Shown piece after piece: positions 8,707 through 24,610 of a stretch of DNA of 64,000 bases. A program made the position numbers and the translations under genes. The stretch comes from Halomonas elongata. GTDB taxonomy: Bacteria > Pseudomonadota > Gammaproteobacteria > Pseudomonadales > Halomonadaceae. The notes below the pieces were generated by a model. The model was given only the letters and a program-made list of their open reading frames with translations. It had not been told where the DNA came from and did not search any database. The DNA lies in the NCBI RefSeq assembly GCF_029081005.1, contig NZ_JAJQTQ010000015.1, forward strand, positions 1 through 64,000. Direction: 5' to 3'. Within the stretch, counting starts at the first letter, position 1. Every line of letters starts with the position of its first letter.

Positions 8707-10539
8707 CTATTCGACCGTCACGGACTTGGCCAGGTTGCGGGGTTGATCCACATCGGTGCCCTTGAGCACCGCAACATGGTAGGACAACAGCTGCAGCGGC
8801 AGGGTATAGAGGATCGGCGCCAGCGCGTCCTCGACAGGCGGCAGGTGCAGTACCCGGATGCCATCGTCGCTGGACAGACCCACGCCTTCATCGGCAAAGA
8901 CAAAGAGCTCTCCCCCGCGCGCCCTGACTTCCTGGAGGTTCGACTTCAGTTTGTCGAGCAGCTCGTCATTGGGCGCCACCGAGACCACCGGCATGTCGCT
9001 GTCGACCAGTGCCAGCGGGCCGTGCTTGAGCTCTCCCGCCGGATAGGCCTCGGCATGGATGTAGGAAATTTCCTTGAGCTTCAGCGCCCCCTCCAGTGCG
9101 ACCGGGAAGTGGGCGCCACGGCCGAGGAAGAGGGCATGATGCTTCTCGGCGAAGGCCGTGGACAACGCCTCGATCTCCCCATCCAGCGCCAGAACCCGCT
9201 CGACCCGGGCGGGCAGCCCGCGCAGGGCCTCGACCAGAGTGGCCTGTTCCTGCGCATCCTGGCCACGCACGCGGCCGAGCGCCAGGGTCAGCAGCATCAG
9301 GGCGGTCAACTGAGTGGTGAAGGCCTTGGTCGAAGCCACACCGATCTCCGGACCGGCCCGGGTCATCAGCGTCAGGTCGGACTCGCGTGCCAGGGAACTG
9401 CCCGGCACGTTGCAGATCGCCAGGCTGCCCAGGTAACCGCTGTCCTTGGCGAACCGCAGCGCCGCCAGGGTATCGGCGGTCTCGCCGGACTGGGAGAGCG
9501 TCACGAACAGCGTGTTCTCGGGCACCACCACCCGGCGATAACGGTACTCGGAAGCGACCTCCACCTGTACCGGTATGCCGGCATAACGCTCGAGCCAGTA
9601 GCGGGCCACGAGACCGGCATGATAGCTGGTTCCGCAGGCCACCAGGTGGATCTGGGATACCCGCGAGAACAACGCCTCGGCACCGGGACCGAAACTCCCC
9701 ACCGGTACCGAGCGATCACCGAGCCGCCCTTCCAGGGTCTCGGCGATGACCGCCGGCTGCTCATGGATCTCCTTGAGCATGAAGTGACGATATTCGCCCT
9801 TGCTGGCGCTGCCATCGCCATGCTCGAAGGTCTGGACCTCGCGCTCGACGGCCTGACCCGAGGCATCGAATACCTCGATGCTGCCGCCGGCGGAGAGCCG
9901 CACCACGTCGCCTTCCTCGAGATAGATGAAGCGATCGGTGACCTGCAGCAGGGCCAGCGGGTCCGAGGCAATAAAGGCCTCCTCGATCCCGACCCCTACC
10001 ACCAGGGGGCTGCCCTTGCGCGCACCGATCACCACATCCGGCTCGTCGGCATGGATCACGCCCAGGGCGTAGGCACCATCGAGCCGCGCGATCACTCCCT
10101 GCACCGCCGACAGCAGGTCCGTGGTGCGTGCTTCACGCTCGATCAGATGCGCGATGACCTCGGTGTCGGTCTGGGAGGCGAAGTCGTAACCGGCACTCTC
10201 CAGCTCGACCCGCAGGGACTCATGGTTCTCGATGATCCCATTGTGTACTACCGCCAGGCGTTCACCGGACTGGTGGGGATGGGCATTCTCCTCGCTGGGA
10301 CGCCCATGGGTCGCCCAGCGAGTGTGGGCGATGCCGCTATGACCGGTGAGCGGCGACGCTTCCAGCTTTTCCTCGAGAGCCGCCACCTTGCCCAGGGCCC
10401 GGCGACGTTGCAGGCACCCGTCGGTATCCCGCACCACCATGCCTGCCGAATCATAACCGCGATATTCCAGGCGCAAGAGCCCTTCACGCAGGATTCCCTG
10501 TACGTTGCGTTGCGCCACGGCGCCGACGATGCCACACAT
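8707..10539 (-). CDS. glmS: glutamine--fructose-6-phosphate aminotransferase
   Basis: A 610-residue enzyme that makes glucosamine-6-phosphate from fructose-6-phosphate and glutamine, the first step to UDP-GlcNAc. It starts [10 protein letters not shown], with Cys2 (Cys1 after Met removal) as the glutaminase nucleophile. The GATase type 2 domain spans about residues 2-220, and two SIS isomerase domains follow ([40 protein letters not shown] region, [19 protein letters not shown]). It ends [13 protein letters not shown], the usual GlmS terminus. AAGGAG lies seven bases before the ATG. It lies 11 bases downstream of glmU, so the two form a UDP-GlcNAc operon. No glmS ribozyme is seen. Confidence 0.97.
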   Translation of the reverse strand: MCGIVGAVAQRNVQGILREGLLRLEYRGYDSAGMVVRDTDGCLQRRRALGKVAALEEKLEASPLTGHSGIAHTRWATHGRPSEENAHPHQSGERLAVVHNGIIENHESLRVELESAGYDFASQTDTEVIAHLIEREARTTDLLSAVQGVIARLDGAYALGVIHADEPDVVIGARKGSPLVVGVGIEEAFIASDPLALLQVTDRFIYLEEGDVVRLSAGGSIEVFDASGQAVEREVQTFEHGDGSASKGEYRHFMLKEIHEQPAVIAETLEGRLGDRSVPVGSFGPGAEALFSRVSQIHLVACGTSYHAGLVARYWLERYAGIPVQVEVASEYRYRRVVVPENTLFVTLSQSGETADTLAALRFAKDSGYLGSLAICNVPGSSLARESDLTLMTRAGPEIGVASTKAFTTQLTALMLLTLALGRVRGQDAQEQATLVEALRGLPARVERVLALDGEIEALSTAFAEKHHALFLGRGAHFPVALEGALKLKEISYIHAEAYPAGELKHGPLALVDSDMPVVSVAPNDELLDKLKSNLQEVRARGGELFVFADEGVGLSSDDGIRVLHLPPVEDALAPILYTLPLQLLSYHVAVLKGTDVDQPRNLAKSVTVE

Positions 10540-10550
10540 GCCGAATCTCC

Positions 10551-11918
10551 TTAGTCATTCCCAAGCTTGGTAGGGCGCTTCCAGTCATCCTTGCTGATCA
10601 CCCGCGACCGCTCGACCGCCAGGGCATGGTCGGCAACATCACGATCGATGGTGGATCCAGCCCCCACGGTAGCCCCCTTGCCCACGCTGACCGGCGCCAC
10701 CAGGGCCGTGTTGGAGCCGATGAAAGCGTCATCGCCGATCTCGGTGCGATGCTTGTTCGCGCCGTCATAGTTGCAGGTAATGGTCCCCGCCCCCACGTTG
10801 ACGCCCCGTCCTAGTCGGGCGTCGCCGACATAGCTCAGGTGGTTGATCTTGGAGCCTTCGCCGACCTCGGCATTCTTGGTCTCGACGAAATTGCCGACCT
10901 TGGCGCCGACCGCCAGTCGGGTCCCCGGACGCAGGCGCGCGAAGGGGCCGAGCTGATTGTGGCCGGCCACCACGGCCCCCTCGATGACGCTGTGGGGTTC
11001 GATGACCGTCTCGGCACCGATATGACTGTCGCGGATCACACAGTGGGCGCCAACGCGCACCCCTTCTCCCAGTTCGACATCCCCTTCAAAGACACAACCG
11101 ACATCGATCTCGACATCATGACCGCACGTGAGGCGACCTCGTACATCCAGACGAGACGGGTCACGCAGGGCGACCCCTTGCGCCATCAACGACTCGGCGA
11201 TATCGCCCTGCAGGGTGCGTTCCAGTCGAGCCATCTGGCGGCGATCGTTGACCCCCTCCACCTCGACCGGGCGCGAGGGCTGGGCGGTGGTGACCTTCAC
11301 GCCTTCGGCGGCGGCCATGGCGATGACATCGGTGAGATAGTACTCGCCCTGGGCATTATCGGCCGACAGGCGGGGCAACCAGCGACGCAACTGGGTGGCG
11401 GTCATGGCCATGATGCCGGTGTTGCACTCGCGCACTGCCCGCTGGGCCTCATCGGCATCCTTCTGCTCGACGATGGCCACTGCCTCGCCGGCTTCGTCAC
11501 GCAGGATACGGCCATAGCCGGCGGGATCCTCCAGCGTTACCGTCAACAGCCCCATGTGCTGCTCATCGACGGGGGCCAGCAGCGCCCTCAGGGTGTCGCG
11601 CCGGATCAAGGGCACATCGCCGTAGAGCACCAGCACCTTGCCGTCGCCGAGCTCTTCCAGGGACTGGGCCACGGCATGGCCGGTGCCCTTCTGCTCGGCC
11701 TGAAGAACGAAATGCACCGGGTACTCGGCCAGTGCCTCGTGCAACCGTTCGGCACCATGACCCACGACCACATGGGTCCGTTCGGCCTCGAGCCCCGAGG
11801 TGGTATCGAGTATATGGCGCACCATCGGCTTGCCGGCCAGCGGATGCAGCACCTTGGGCAGCGAAGAGCGCATGCGCGTTCCCTTGCCCGCTGCGAGTAT
11901 CACCACGTCGAGGGTCAT
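10551..11918 (-). CDS. glmU: bifunctional GlmU (N-acetyltransferase / uridyltransferase)
   Basis: A 455-residue enzyme for the last two steps of UDP-N-acetylglucosamine synthesis. The N-terminal pyrophosphorylase domain carries [19 protein letters not shown], and the C-terminal half shows the hexapeptide repeats of a left-handed beta-helix acetyltransferase (VIGPHS-like repeats, [21 protein letters not shown] segment [24 protein letters not shown]). I use the ATG at 11918, with AAGGAG five bases upstream; an adjacent ATG and one seven codons earlier are less well placed. Length matches E. coli GlmU (456). glmU-glmS is the ancestral pair downstream of the atp operon; here uppP, mgtE and apbE lie between. 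Confidence 0.96.
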   Translation of the reverse strand: MTLDVVILAAGKGTRMRSSLPKVLHPLAGKPMVRHILDTTSGLEAERTHVVVGHGAERLHEALAEYPVHFVLQAEQKGTGHAVAQSLEELGDGKVLVLYGDVPLIRRDTLRALLAPVDEQHMGLLTVTLEDPAGYGRILRDEAGEAVAIVEQKDADEAQRAVRECNTGIMAMTATQLRRWLPRLSADNAQGEYYLTDVIAMAAAEGVKVTTAQPSRPVEVEGVNDRRQMARLERTLQGDIAESLMAQGVALRDPSRLDVRGRLTCGHDVEIDVGCVFEGDVELGEGVRVGAHCVIRDSHIGAETVIEPHSVIEGAVVAGHNQLGPFARLRPGTRLAVGAKVGNFVETKNAEVGEGSKINHLSYVGDARLGRGVNVGAGTITCNYDGANKHRTEIGDDAFIGSNTALVAPVSVGKGATVGAGSTIDRDVADHALAVERSRVISKDDWKRPTKLGND

Positions 11919-11971
11919 CATGACTCCTTGTCCACTCATCAGATCCGGTTCATTCTAGGCTGTCGGCCGCA

Positions 11972-13102
11972 TCACTGGCCATCTCGGTTCGCTTCATCGC
12001 TTCCTTCATCGGCGACGGGGCTCTCGCTGTCGCCGGCTTCCGCCACCTCGATCCCCAGCCTGTCGACCACATCACGTCCGAAATGTGCCGCGAAAGCCGG
12101 ACTCGCCAGGCTCTGCCAGCCATCTCCCTGGCGTACCAGCATCAACACCGCCAGGTCATGACGTTGAGCAAGGGCCATGCCTTCTCGCTCGCCGAGCACC
12201 GTCATGGCCGTGGCCCAGGCATCGGCCCGGGCGTTGGACGAATCGATGATCGTCACCGAGGCGAGACGGTGCTGGATCGGTCGCCCGGTACGGGGATCGA
12301 TGGTGTGCGAGTAGCGACGACCATCCGCCTCGAAGTAATGGCGATAGTCTCCCGACGTGGCCACCGAGGTGTCTTCCAGGGGCAGGACATGCTCCGCCTG
12401 GGGGCGACCGTTGCGTGGCACTTCGACGCCGATTCGCCAGGGCTCGGCTTCGCCATCGCGATGGCCATCCACCTTGACCTCACCGCCCAGGTTGACCAGG
12501 AAGTTCTCCACGCCCTGGTCGGCCAGATAGGCGGCGACTCGATCGGTAGCATAGCCCTTGGCCACGCCGGAGAGGTCGACGAAGACATCCTTCAGCCGCC
12601 TGGCTCGATTATCGTCGACCTTCAGCTCCAGAGTCTCCATGCCGACCTCGGCGAGACGCTGCTCGATGAGGGAATCGGCGGGCACTTCCTCGGGACGCGC
12701 CTCGGGGCCGAAGCTCCACAGGTTGACCAGGTCGCCCACGGTGACATCGAAGGCGCCGCCACTGGCGTCGCCCACCGATCGGGCGATATCCAGCACATGG
12801 ATCAGCGGGGCGGAGAGCGTCTGCCATTCACCGACCGGCTCGTCGTTGAAGGCCACCAGTTCAGCGTCATCGCGATAGGTCGACATCGAGGCGTCCACCG
12901 CCTCCAGTTCCTCGAGAAAGCCGTCTTCCAGCGCCTCGGCCTCGGACGGCGTGAGGGGATCGGCGATGGTCACCTGATAGAAAGTACCGAAGATATCGCC
13001 CTTCAGGGTGACGGGTGACTCCAGCGTACGCTCCGAACATCCGGCCAGCAGGACGACCATCAGCAGGGCTGGAAAAACAAGGCGGTAGTTCCAAAGTGGC
13101 AT
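11972..13102 (-). CDS. apbE: ApbE-type FAD:protein FMN transferase (lipoprotein)
   Basis: A 376-residue periplasmic enzyme that attaches FMN covalently to threonines of proteins such as the Nqr and Rnf subunits. The start at 13102 (GGAG seven bases upstream) gives a type II signal peptide with lipobox LLAGC (Cys22). Family motifs: GTFYQVTI, an SMSTYRDDAELVAFN segment, DLSGVAKGYATDRVAAYL, NLGGEVKVDGH, TSGDYRHYFEADGRRYSHTI and DPRTGRP, which contains the Mg-binding site. NQR substrates are not in the window. The C-terminal 30 residues are acidic and probably disordered. It lies 53 bases upstream of glmU. Confidence 0.92.
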   Translation of the reverse strand: MPLWNYRLVFPALLMVVLLAGCSERTLESPVTLKGDIFGTFYQVTIADPLTPSEAEALEDGFLEELEAVDASMSTYRDDAELVAFNDEPVGEWQTLSAPLIHVLDIARSVGDASGGAFDVTVGDLVNLWSFGPEARPEEVPADSLIEQRLAEVGMETLELKVDDNRARRLKDVFVDLSGVAKGYATDRVAAYLADQGVENFLVNLGGEVKVDGHRDGEAEPWRIGVEVPRNGRPQAEHVLPLEDTSVATSGDYRHYFEADGRRYSHTIDPRTGRPIQHRLASVTIIDSSNARADAWATAMTVLGEREGMALAQRHDLAVLMLVRQGDGWQSLASPAFAAHFGRDVVDRLGIEVAEAGDSESPVADEGSDEANRDGQ

Positions 13103-13275
13103 GACGAAACTCCAGAAAGAAGTCAGCCAGCAGACAGGATGAGCGCCGGGGACAAGGTGAAGCGAGGGTCCTTTGCCATGGATGGCAAAGGTAGCGCCCA
13201 TGGAAGGGTTTACAGCGCCCTCGCGAAAGCTTGTCGACGGAACAGCTCATCCTCCCTCCGGCTCGATGAAGTACT

Positions 13276-14073
13276 TCAGCCAAACAACCAGATCAGCGCA
13301 ATGCCCAGAATGAGACGGTAGACAACGAAGGGCTGCATGCCGATCCGCTTGATGAAGGCCAAGAAGAAGTGGATGCACAGATAGGCACTGATGCCCGACA
13401 GCACCGCCCCCACCACCAGCGCCGTCCAGTCCACCGGCAACGGGGAACGGATCAACTCCAGCGACTCCAGCCCACCGGCCAGCACGATCACCGGAATCGA
13501 TAGCAGGAAGGAGAAGCGCGCCGCGGCTTCCCGGGTCAACCCCAGCATCAAGGCAGCCGTCATGGTGATGCCGGAACGCGAGGTGCCGGGTATCAAGGCC
13601 AGCGCCTGGGCCAGACCGATCCACAAGGCATCACGCCAGCTCATCCGGTACTCGTCGCGCCGACCACGGTGGCGCCAGTCGACATAGCCGAGCAATAGAC
13701 CGAAGACGATCAATCCTCCGGCCAGCACCAGCGGGGAGCGCATCACGCCCTCGATGACATCCTTGAACGCCAGGCCGACCACACAGACCGGGATCGTCGC
13801 CAACAAGACCCACCAGGCCAGACGTGCATCTTCATCGGTACCGCGCCCTGCCAGGCTGCAACACCAGCTGGTCGTCATGGCCGCAAGCTCATCGCGAAAA
13901 TAAAGCACTACCGCCATCAAGCTGCCAAGGTGCAGCGCCACATCGAAGGCCAGGCCCTGATCCGGCCAGTCGGTCAGTACCGGCACCAGGATCAGGTGGG
14001 CGGAGCTGGAAACCGGCAGGAACTCGGTCAATCCCTGGACAATGGAAAGCAGAATGATCTGTAGCCAATCCAT
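13276..14073 (-). CDS. uppP: undecaprenyl-diphosphatase
   Basis: A 265-residue integral membrane phosphatase that recycles undecaprenyl pyrophosphate for peptidoglycan and LPS building. Signature motifs seen: LSIVQGLTEFLPVSSSAHL near the N-terminus and the catalytic ALIPGTSRSGITM segment, with about eight membrane helices. The start is the ATG at 14073 (MDWLQIILL); a longer frame upstream adds non-conserved residues. It lies between mgtE and apbE on the minus strand, each separated by 90-170 bases, so promoters of its own are possible. Confidence 0.95.
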   Translation of the reverse strand: MDWLQIILLSIVQGLTEFLPVSSSAHLILVPVLTDWPDQGLAFDVALHLGSLMAVVLYFRDELAAMTTSWCCSLAGRGTDEDARLAWWVLLATIPVCVVGLAFKDVIEGVMRSPLVLAGGLIVFGLLLGYVDWRHRGRRDEYRMSWRDALWIGLAQALALIPGTSRSGITMTAALMLGLTREAAARFSFLLSIPVIVLAGGLESLELIRSPLPVDWTALVVGAVLSGISAYLCIHFFLAFIKRIGMQPFVVYRLILGIALIWLFG

Positions 14074-14160
14074 GGAGCACTCTGTGTCAGGCTGGGAAAC
14101 GGCGCCCGCAGGCAACCGGCTCACGAGGATACACATCCCGCGCCCCGCTGTCCGCTCGAC

Positions 14161-15531
14161 TCAGCCGCCGGACAGGATCAAGGTCGCGAAGCTGAAATAG
14201 ATCAACACACCGGACGCATCGATCAAGGTCGTCACCAGCGGAGCCGAGGCGGTCGCCGGATCCCAACCGAAACGATCGAGCACGAAGGGCAGGCACATCC
14301 CGAGCAGGCTCCCGAACAGTACGATCGCGATCATGCTCACCGCCACCACCAGGGCCACCGCCTCACCGCCACGCATCACACCGATCGGGGCCACCGCCAG
14401 CGCCATGGTCAGCCCCAGCGACCCGGCCACCAGCAGCTCGCGTCCCAGCAATTTGCCCCAATCGCGAACGCCGACATCCCCGGTGGCCATGCCACGCACC
14501 ATCAGAGTCGCGGCCTGGGCACCGGCATTGCCGCCACTGCCGATCAACAGCGGCAGGAAGAACACCAGGGCCACCTGGGCGGCGATGGTCTCCTCGAAGT
14601 GTGCAATGCCGGCGCCGGACAGCAGGTTGCCGAATACCAGCAGTACCAGCCAGGTCACCCGCTTTCGATAGAGGCTGAGCAGCGGCACTCGGCTGACGCC
14701 ATCCTCGAGCTGACCGATGGACATCCCCTTGTGGATATCTTCAGTGGCCTCGGACTCGACCACGTCCAGCGCGTCATCGTGGGTGACGATACCGACCAGC
14801 CGGTGTTCCTCGTCCACCACCGGTACCGCCAGCAGGTCATAGCGTGCCACGATTCGGGCCACCTCCTCCTGAGGCGTATCCACGGTGGCGTGAATCACAT
14901 CACGGATCATCAGCTCGTCGACCCGAGCCCCGGGACGGGCCACCATCAGTTGCCGCAACGACATGGTACCGGCCGGACGTCCATCGGCATCGAGCACATA
15001 GAGCTGATAGACCGTCTCGGCGTCCGGTGCGGTCTGGCGTACCCGCATCATCGCCCGCGAAACGGTCATGCCCATCGGGATCGCCACATAGTCGGAGGTC
15101 ATCAAGGCACCGGCCGTTCCCTCCTCGTAGCTGGCCAGGCGCATGAGTTCCTCACGCTCCCGATGCGCCATGCGCCGCAGCAGTACCTCGCGACGATCCT
15201 CGCCGAGCACCTTGAACAAGTCGGTCCGCTCGTCGGCGCCCATTTCCTCGAGCACCGCCTGCAGCTTGTCGTTGCGCATGACAGCCGTGAAGGTGAGCTG
15301 CTCCTCGCCATGCAGATGGCCGAGAACGCTGGCCTGACGCTCCAGGGGGAGGCTGTCCAGCAAGGCTCGACCCCGCAGCTCATCGTCGTTCTCGAGCAGA
15401 TCATGCAGGATCTCGGCGATATCGGCCGAGCGCAGCTCGGGCAGCTGGGCATTCAACCGTTCCCGGTCATCGTCTTCCAGGGCACGGAGCAGGTCTGCCT
15501 TGTGTTGCTCGAGAGACTCGTTGAGTGACAT
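14161..15531 (-). CDS. mgtE: MgtE-family magnesium transporter
   Basis: A 456-residue Mg2+ channel/transporter. It has the cytosolic superhelical N domain (about residues 1-130), a CBS pair (about 135-260, with the MTSDYVAIPMGMTVSRAM and AVPVVDEEHRLVGIVTHDDA segments) and five C-terminal membrane helices including the GGNAGAQAATLMVRG segment that forms the selectivity pore. Mg2+ bound between the N and CBS domains closes the pore in the family. I prefer the ATG at 15531, since GAGAGG lies six bases before it; the ATG two codons earlier abuts that site. It follows the atp terminator. Confidence 0.92.
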   Translation of the reverse strand: MSLNESLEQHKADLLRALEDDDRERLNAQLPELRSADIAEILHDLLENDDELRGRALLDSLPLERQASVLGHLHGEEQLTFTAVMRNDKLQAVLEEMGADERTDLFKVLGEDRREVLLRRMAHREREELMRLASYEEGTAGALMTSDYVAIPMGMTVSRAMMRVRQTAPDAETVYQLYVLDADGRPAGTMSLRQLMVARPGARVDELMIRDVIHATVDTPQEEVARIVARYDLLAVPVVDEEHRLVGIVTHDDALDVVESEATEDIHKGMSIGQLEDGVSRVPLLSLYRKRVTWLVLLVFGNLLSGAGIAHFEETIAAQVALVFFLPLLIGSGGNAGAQAATLMVRGMATGDVGVRDWGKLLGRELLVAGSLGLTMALAVAPIGVMRGGEAVALVVAVSMIAIVLFGSLLGMCLPFVLDRFGWDPATASAPLVTTLIDASGVLIYFSFATLILSGG

Positions 15532-15580
15532 GGACATCCTCTCCCACCGTCAGAACGGCTCGATCACCCGATACGAACAC

Positions 15581-15611
15581 GAAAACGCCTCCCGAAATAG
15601 ATCCGGGAGGC
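15581..15611 (-). terminator. rho-independent terminator of the atp operon
   Basis: On the minus strand GCCTCCCG, a nine-base loop and CGGGAGGC are followed by GTTTTC. It lies 35 bases after the atpC stop and upstream of mgtE. Confidence 0.82.
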
Positions 15612-15645
15612 ACCCTCGTCAATCACGCTCGGCGCGGCGCTGGCG

Positions 15646-16074
15646 TCAGCCGCGACCGGCCTTGCGACGCAGCTGCTGGATGGTACGCAGCTGGGCCATG
15701 GCTTCGGCCAACTCGGCCGCGGCGCGGGTATAATCCAGCTCCGCGGACTTGTCGCTCATGGCTTGAAGCGCCTCTTGGCGAGCCTGCTCGGCGGCCGCCT
15801 CGTCCAGGTCATCGGCACGCACGGCGGTATCGGCCAGCACGGTGACCACATCGGGCTGCACCTCGAGGAAGCCCCCCGAGACATAGAAGTGATCTTCCTC
15901 ACCTCCACCCCGGACGATACGCACCGGACCGGGCGCCAGCTCGGTCAGCAGCGGCGTGTGGCCGGCGAGGATACCGAGATCCCCCATACTCCCGGCCGCC
16001 ACGACCTGCTCGGCTTCGCCGGAGTAGATCGACGCCTCGGCGCTGACGACCTCGCATTTGATGCTTTTCGTCAT
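15646..16074 (-). CDS. atpC: ATP synthase F1 epsilon subunit
   Basis: A 142-residue central-stalk subunit of F1 that couples rotation to catalysis and inhibits ATP hydrolysis. It starts MTKSIKCEVVSAEASIYSGEAEQVVAAG and contains GDLGILAGHTPLLTELAPG, the standard beta-sandwich motifs, followed by a two-helix C-terminal domain (DEAAAEQARQEAL onward). GGGAG precedes the ATG. It is the last gene of atpIBEFHAGDC. Confidence 0.96.
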   Translation of the reverse strand: MTKSIKCEVVSAEASIYSGEAEQVVAAGSMGDLGILAGHTPLLTELAPGPVRIVRGGGEEDHFYVSGGFLEVQPDVVTVLADTAVRADDLDEAAAEQARQEALQAMSDKSAELDYTRAAAELAEAMAQLRTIQQLRRKAGRG

Positions 16075-16098
16075 GATGACGTCTCCCAGGTAGAGGGA

Positions 16099-18407
<2,309 letters not shown>

Positions 18408-18473
18408 AGCGATCTACCCTTGTTCGTGGCCTCAGAAAGCTCCATGGCCCGCTCCGGAGAGCGGGCCGGCGGA

Positions 18474-20018
<1,545 letters not shown>

Positions 20019-20034
20019 GCCATGTCCCTCAGAC

Positions 20035-20574
20035 TCAGGCGGAAAGGGCCTCGTGGAGGCGATTCAGTCGACCACGCACCGATCCGTCGATGACGGTATC
20101 GCCGGCACGCAGGACAACGCCGCCCAGAAGGCTGCTATCCACCTGAGTGGTAATGGAGATTTCGCGGTTCAGACGCTTGGCCAGCGCACTCGCGAGCGTT
20201 TGTTGCTGCGCGTCGTCCAGCGGGTAAGCGGAGACGATGTCCACGTCCATACGCTTTTCCTGCTGGGCCTTGAGCAGTGCGAACTGCTCGGCGATGGCCG
20301 GCAGAGCCGCCAGGCGGCCCTTCTGACCGACCTGGAAAAGGAAGTTGCGCAGCTCGTCGTTCACGGCATCGCCGCAGATTTCGACGAGCAGGTCCACCTT
20401 CTGCGCGCTGGTCAGCCGCGGATTGCCGAGCACCTGCCGACGCAGGTCATCGTTGCCGACGGCCTGCGCCACGCTGTCGAGCATGCCGGCCCAGTCCTCG
20501 AGCGCCTGATGTGCAGAGGCGTACTCGAAGGCTGCCTTGGCATAGGGGCGAGCGACAGTTGACAGTTGCGCCAT
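20035..20574 (-). CDS. atpH: ATP synthase F1 delta subunit
   Basis: A 179-residue peripheral-stalk subunit linking F1 alpha to the b subunits. [19 protein letters not shown] is the normal beginning, the N-terminal six-helix domain is followed by a C-terminal segment with [22 protein letters not shown], the family signature. A very strong site, GAGGAGG, precedes the ATG. It is 11 bases from atpF and 16 from atpA. Confidence 0.97.
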   Translation of the reverse strand: MAQLSTVARPYAKAAFEYASAHQALEDWAGMLDSVAQAVGNDDLRRQVLGNPRLTSAQKVDLLVEICGDAVNDELRNFLFQVGQKGRLAALPAIAEQFALLKAQQEKRMDVDIVSAYPLDDAQQQTLASALAKRLNREISITTQVDSSLLGGVVLRAGDTVIDGSVRGRLNRLHEALSA

Positions 20575-20585
20575 GGGTCACCTCC

Positions 20586-21056
20586 TCAAAGCTCTTCAGC
20601 GAGTTTGTCGACGAGCTTCGCGTGCTGCTTCTCGTCAATGGAGGATTCCAGAATGCGCTCTGCCCCCACGATAGCGAGCCGCGATACCTGTCCACGCAGC
20701 TCTTCCTTCGCGCGGTTGACTTCCTGATCTATCTCGGTCTTGGCATTGGCGACCATGCGCTCGCCTTCCTGGCGGGCCTGCTCACGTGCCTCGTCGATCA
20801 TCTGGTTGGACCGCTTATGGGCTTTTTCCAGGATCTCAGCCGCCTGCTCCTTGCTCTCACGCAGCGTCTCTTCGGCCTGTTGTTCGGCCAATTCGAGGTC
20901 GCGTGAAGCACGGCTGGCAGCGTCCAGGCCATCGGCGATCTTTTTCTGGCGCTCGTGAAGCGCATTGTTGATCGGCGGCCACACGTACTTTATGCAAAAC
21001 CAGACAAAGATCGCGAAGGCGATCATTTGTCCGATAAGCGTCATGTTGATATTCAC
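20586..21056 (-). CDS. atpF: ATP synthase F0 b subunit
   Basis: A 156-residue stalk protein, the same length as in E. coli. One N-terminal membrane helix ([20 protein letters not shown]) is followed by [20 protein letters not shown] and a long coiled coil rich in E, A, Q and R. The start is GTG at 21056, giving [10 protein letters not shown], which aligns with E. coli MNLNATILGQ. Confidence 0.96.
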   Translation of the reverse strand: MNINMTLIGQMIAFAIFVWFCIKYVWPPINNALHERQKKIADGLDAASRASRDLELAEQQAEETLRESKEQAAEILEKAHKRSNQMIDEAREQARQEGERMVANAKTEIDQEVNRAKEELRGQVSRLAIVGAERILESSIDEKQHAKLVDKLAEEL

Positions 21057-21131
21057 AAGGACGTACCTCTGACAGATTCGTGGCGACCGGAAACAAGCAA
21101 ACCGAGCGCAACGCGCTCGGTGTGCGATTCG

Positions 21132-21383
<252 letters not shown>

Positions 21384-21417
21384 TTAAGGTTCAAGGGTTT
21401 ATCAGATGTTGCGCGAT

Positions 21418-22836
<1,419 letters not shown>

Positions 22837-22853
22837 CTAAATGGGTCAGTACC

Positions 22854-23780
22854 TCAACGGATATGCTCGAGAATGCCATCCAGTTCTTCGAGACTGGCAT
22901 AGCGGATCGTCACCCGCCCCTTGCCGCTCTGACCGTGCTGGATCTTCACCGGCGCTCCGAGCAGCTCGCCCAGGCGGGATTCCAGCCTGGCCACATCCGG
23001 ACTCGGCTCGGCCCTGGCGGCTTTCTTGCTTCCACCGGCAGCCAGCTGTTTCACGAGGGCCTCGGTGGCGCGCACGGTCAGATCCTTGTTGACCACTTCA
23101 TGGGCGGCCTTGCGCTGCTTGGCGCCAGACAACGCCAGCAGGGCTCGAGCATGTCCCATATCGAGATCGCCCCGCTCGAGCAGCGTCTGTACCTCGGGAT
23201 CCAGCGACAGCAGTCGCAGCAGGTTCGCCACCTGAGCCCGAGAACGCCCCACGGCGTCCGCTGCCTGCTGTTGCGTCAACTCGAACTCATCGAGAAGACG
23301 CTTCATGGCCATGGCTTCCTCAACCGGATTGAGGCTCTCGCGCTGAATGTTCTCGATCAGCGCCAGTGCCAGCGCCACTTCGTCGGAGACCTCGCGTATC
23401 ACCGCCGGAATGACATCGAGCTCGGCCAGTTGCGCCGCTCGCCAGCGCCGCTCGCCGGCAACGATCTCGTAGCGCTCCTCGTCGATCGGACGCACCACGA
23501 TCGGCTGCATGACGCCCTGGGCACGAATCGAGTCGGCCAGTTCCTCCAGGGCCTCGGGCTGAATATCGCGACGAGGCTGATAGCGGCCTCGTGTCAGTTG
23601 ACCGAGCGGCAGGCGTTCGAGCCGTTCCTCGGCTCCCGGCAGCACCTTGGTGGCACCATCCAGCTCGGCCTCCTCCAGTGACGTATCGACCTCGGGCAGA
23701 TCCAGGCTGTCACGGCGTCGAGCATTGGCGCCGATCAAGGCATCCAGGCCACGTCCCAGGGCGCGTTGTTTGCGCGTCAT
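22854..23780 (-). CDS. parB: chromosome partitioning protein ParB
   Basis: A 308-residue CTP-dependent DNA clamp that loads at parS and spreads. It starts MTRKQRALGRGLDALIGA, has the CTP-binding N domain (LGQLTRGRYQPRRD, then the arginine patch AGERRWRAAQLA), the helix-turn-helix region with LTQQQAADAVGRSRAQVANLLRL, and a C-terminal dimerisation domain. Seven perfect copies of the parS palindrome TGTTTCACGTGAAACA lie at 50.0-58.1 kb of this window. It follows parA with a 30-base gap. Confidence 0.97.
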   Translation of the reverse strand: MTRKQRALGRGLDALIGANARRRDSLDLPEVDTSLEEAELDGATKVLPGAEERLERLPLGQLTRGRYQPRRDIQPEALEELADSIRAQGVMQPIVVRPIDEERYEIVAGERRWRAAQLAELDVIPAVIREVSDEVALALALIENIQRESLNPVEEAMAMKRLLDEFELTQQQAADAVGRSRAQVANLLRLLSLDPEVQTLLERGDLDMGHARALLALSGAKQRKAAHEVVNKDLTVRATEALVKQLAAGGSKKAARAEPSPDVARLESRLGELLGAPVKIQHGQSGKGRVTIRYASLEELDGILEHIR

Positions 23781-23810
23781 CGAGTTTCCCTCATTTCCGG
23801 GGCTATACGG

Positions 23811-24581
23811 TTACAACGACAGGCGACGGATCAGTTCCTTGGCCAACACCCGATGGGCCTGACTGCCTCGCGAAAAACGAGCGTACTTGGTCACCGGCAG
23901 GCCATGGCTCGGTGCCTCGGCGACCCGCACGTTACGCGGGATGGTGGCCTTGAGCAGCGCATCGCCGAAATAGTCGCGCAACTGCTTGCTGACGTCACGG
24001 GTCAGACTATTGCGGCTATCGAACATGGTTCGCAGGATGCCGAAGATCTCCAGGGGCGGATTCACGCTATCCTTGATCTGCTCGACGGTATCGAGCAAGG
24101 CCGAGAGCCCCTCGAGCGCATAGAACTCGCACTGCAGGGGGATGAGCACGCCATCGGCGGCGGTCAAGGCATTGACGGTGAGCATGTTCAGCGACGGCGG
24201 GCAGTCGATCAGTACCACGTCGTACTCGGCGGCTACGTCTTCCAGCGCCCTGACCAGACAACGTTCGCGCCCCTCATCGCGCTCCAGCAGTTCCACCTCG
24301 GCGGCGGTCAGGTCACCATTGCCGGGCAACAGGGCAAAGCCGGCCTCGGGGCAATCGAGGATCACCTCGCTGGGCTTGCGATCACCTAGCACCACATCGA
24401 GTACGCTGCCATCGAGCTCATGCTTGTCGATACCGCTGCCCATGGTGGCATGCCCCTGCGGGTCCAGGTCGACCAGCAGCACGCGTCGATCCAGGGCCGC
24501 CAGGCTGGCGGCCAGGTTGACGGCGGTGGTGGTCTTGCCCACGCCGCCCTTCTGGTTGGTCAAGGCGATGATCTTGGTCAC
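23811..24581 (-). CDS. parA: chromosome partitioning ATPase ParA
   Basis: A 256-residue deviant-Walker ATPase (Soj type). Deviant Walker A: NQKGGVGKTTTAVNLA (two lysines), Walker A' LLVDLDPQGHATMG, and Walker B YDVVLIDCPPSLNML. With no N-terminal DNA-binding extension it is of the chromosomal type. It forms nucleoid-bound gradients that move ParB-parS complexes. It sits in the order mnmG-rsmG-parA-parB, conserved from pseudomonads to many other bacteria. Confidence 0.97.
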   Translation of the reverse strand: MTKIIALTNQKGGVGKTTTAVNLAASLAALDRRVLLVDLDPQGHATMGSGIDKHELDGSVLDVVLGDRKPSEVILDCPEAGFALLPGNGDLTAAEVELLERDEGRERCLVRALEDVAAEYDVVLIDCPPSLNMLTVNALTAADGVLIPLQCEFYALEGLSALLDTVEQIKDSVNPPLEIFGILRTMFDSRNSLTRDVSKQLRDYFGDALLKATIPRNVRVAEAPSHGLPVTKYARFSRGSQAHRVLAKELIRRLSL

Positions 24582-24610
24582 GGCGACATTCCTTGCGAGT
24601 GACGGACGCC

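Noticed and set aside
8743..10554. A 603-codon frame antisense to glmS
   Set aside because: glmS on the minus strand is complete and well matched; this is a mirror frame.
13172..13193. Palindrome around TTTGCCAT/ATGGCAAA between uppP and apbE
   Set aside because: A short palindrome with no T-tract and no known operator match; kept out of the feature list.
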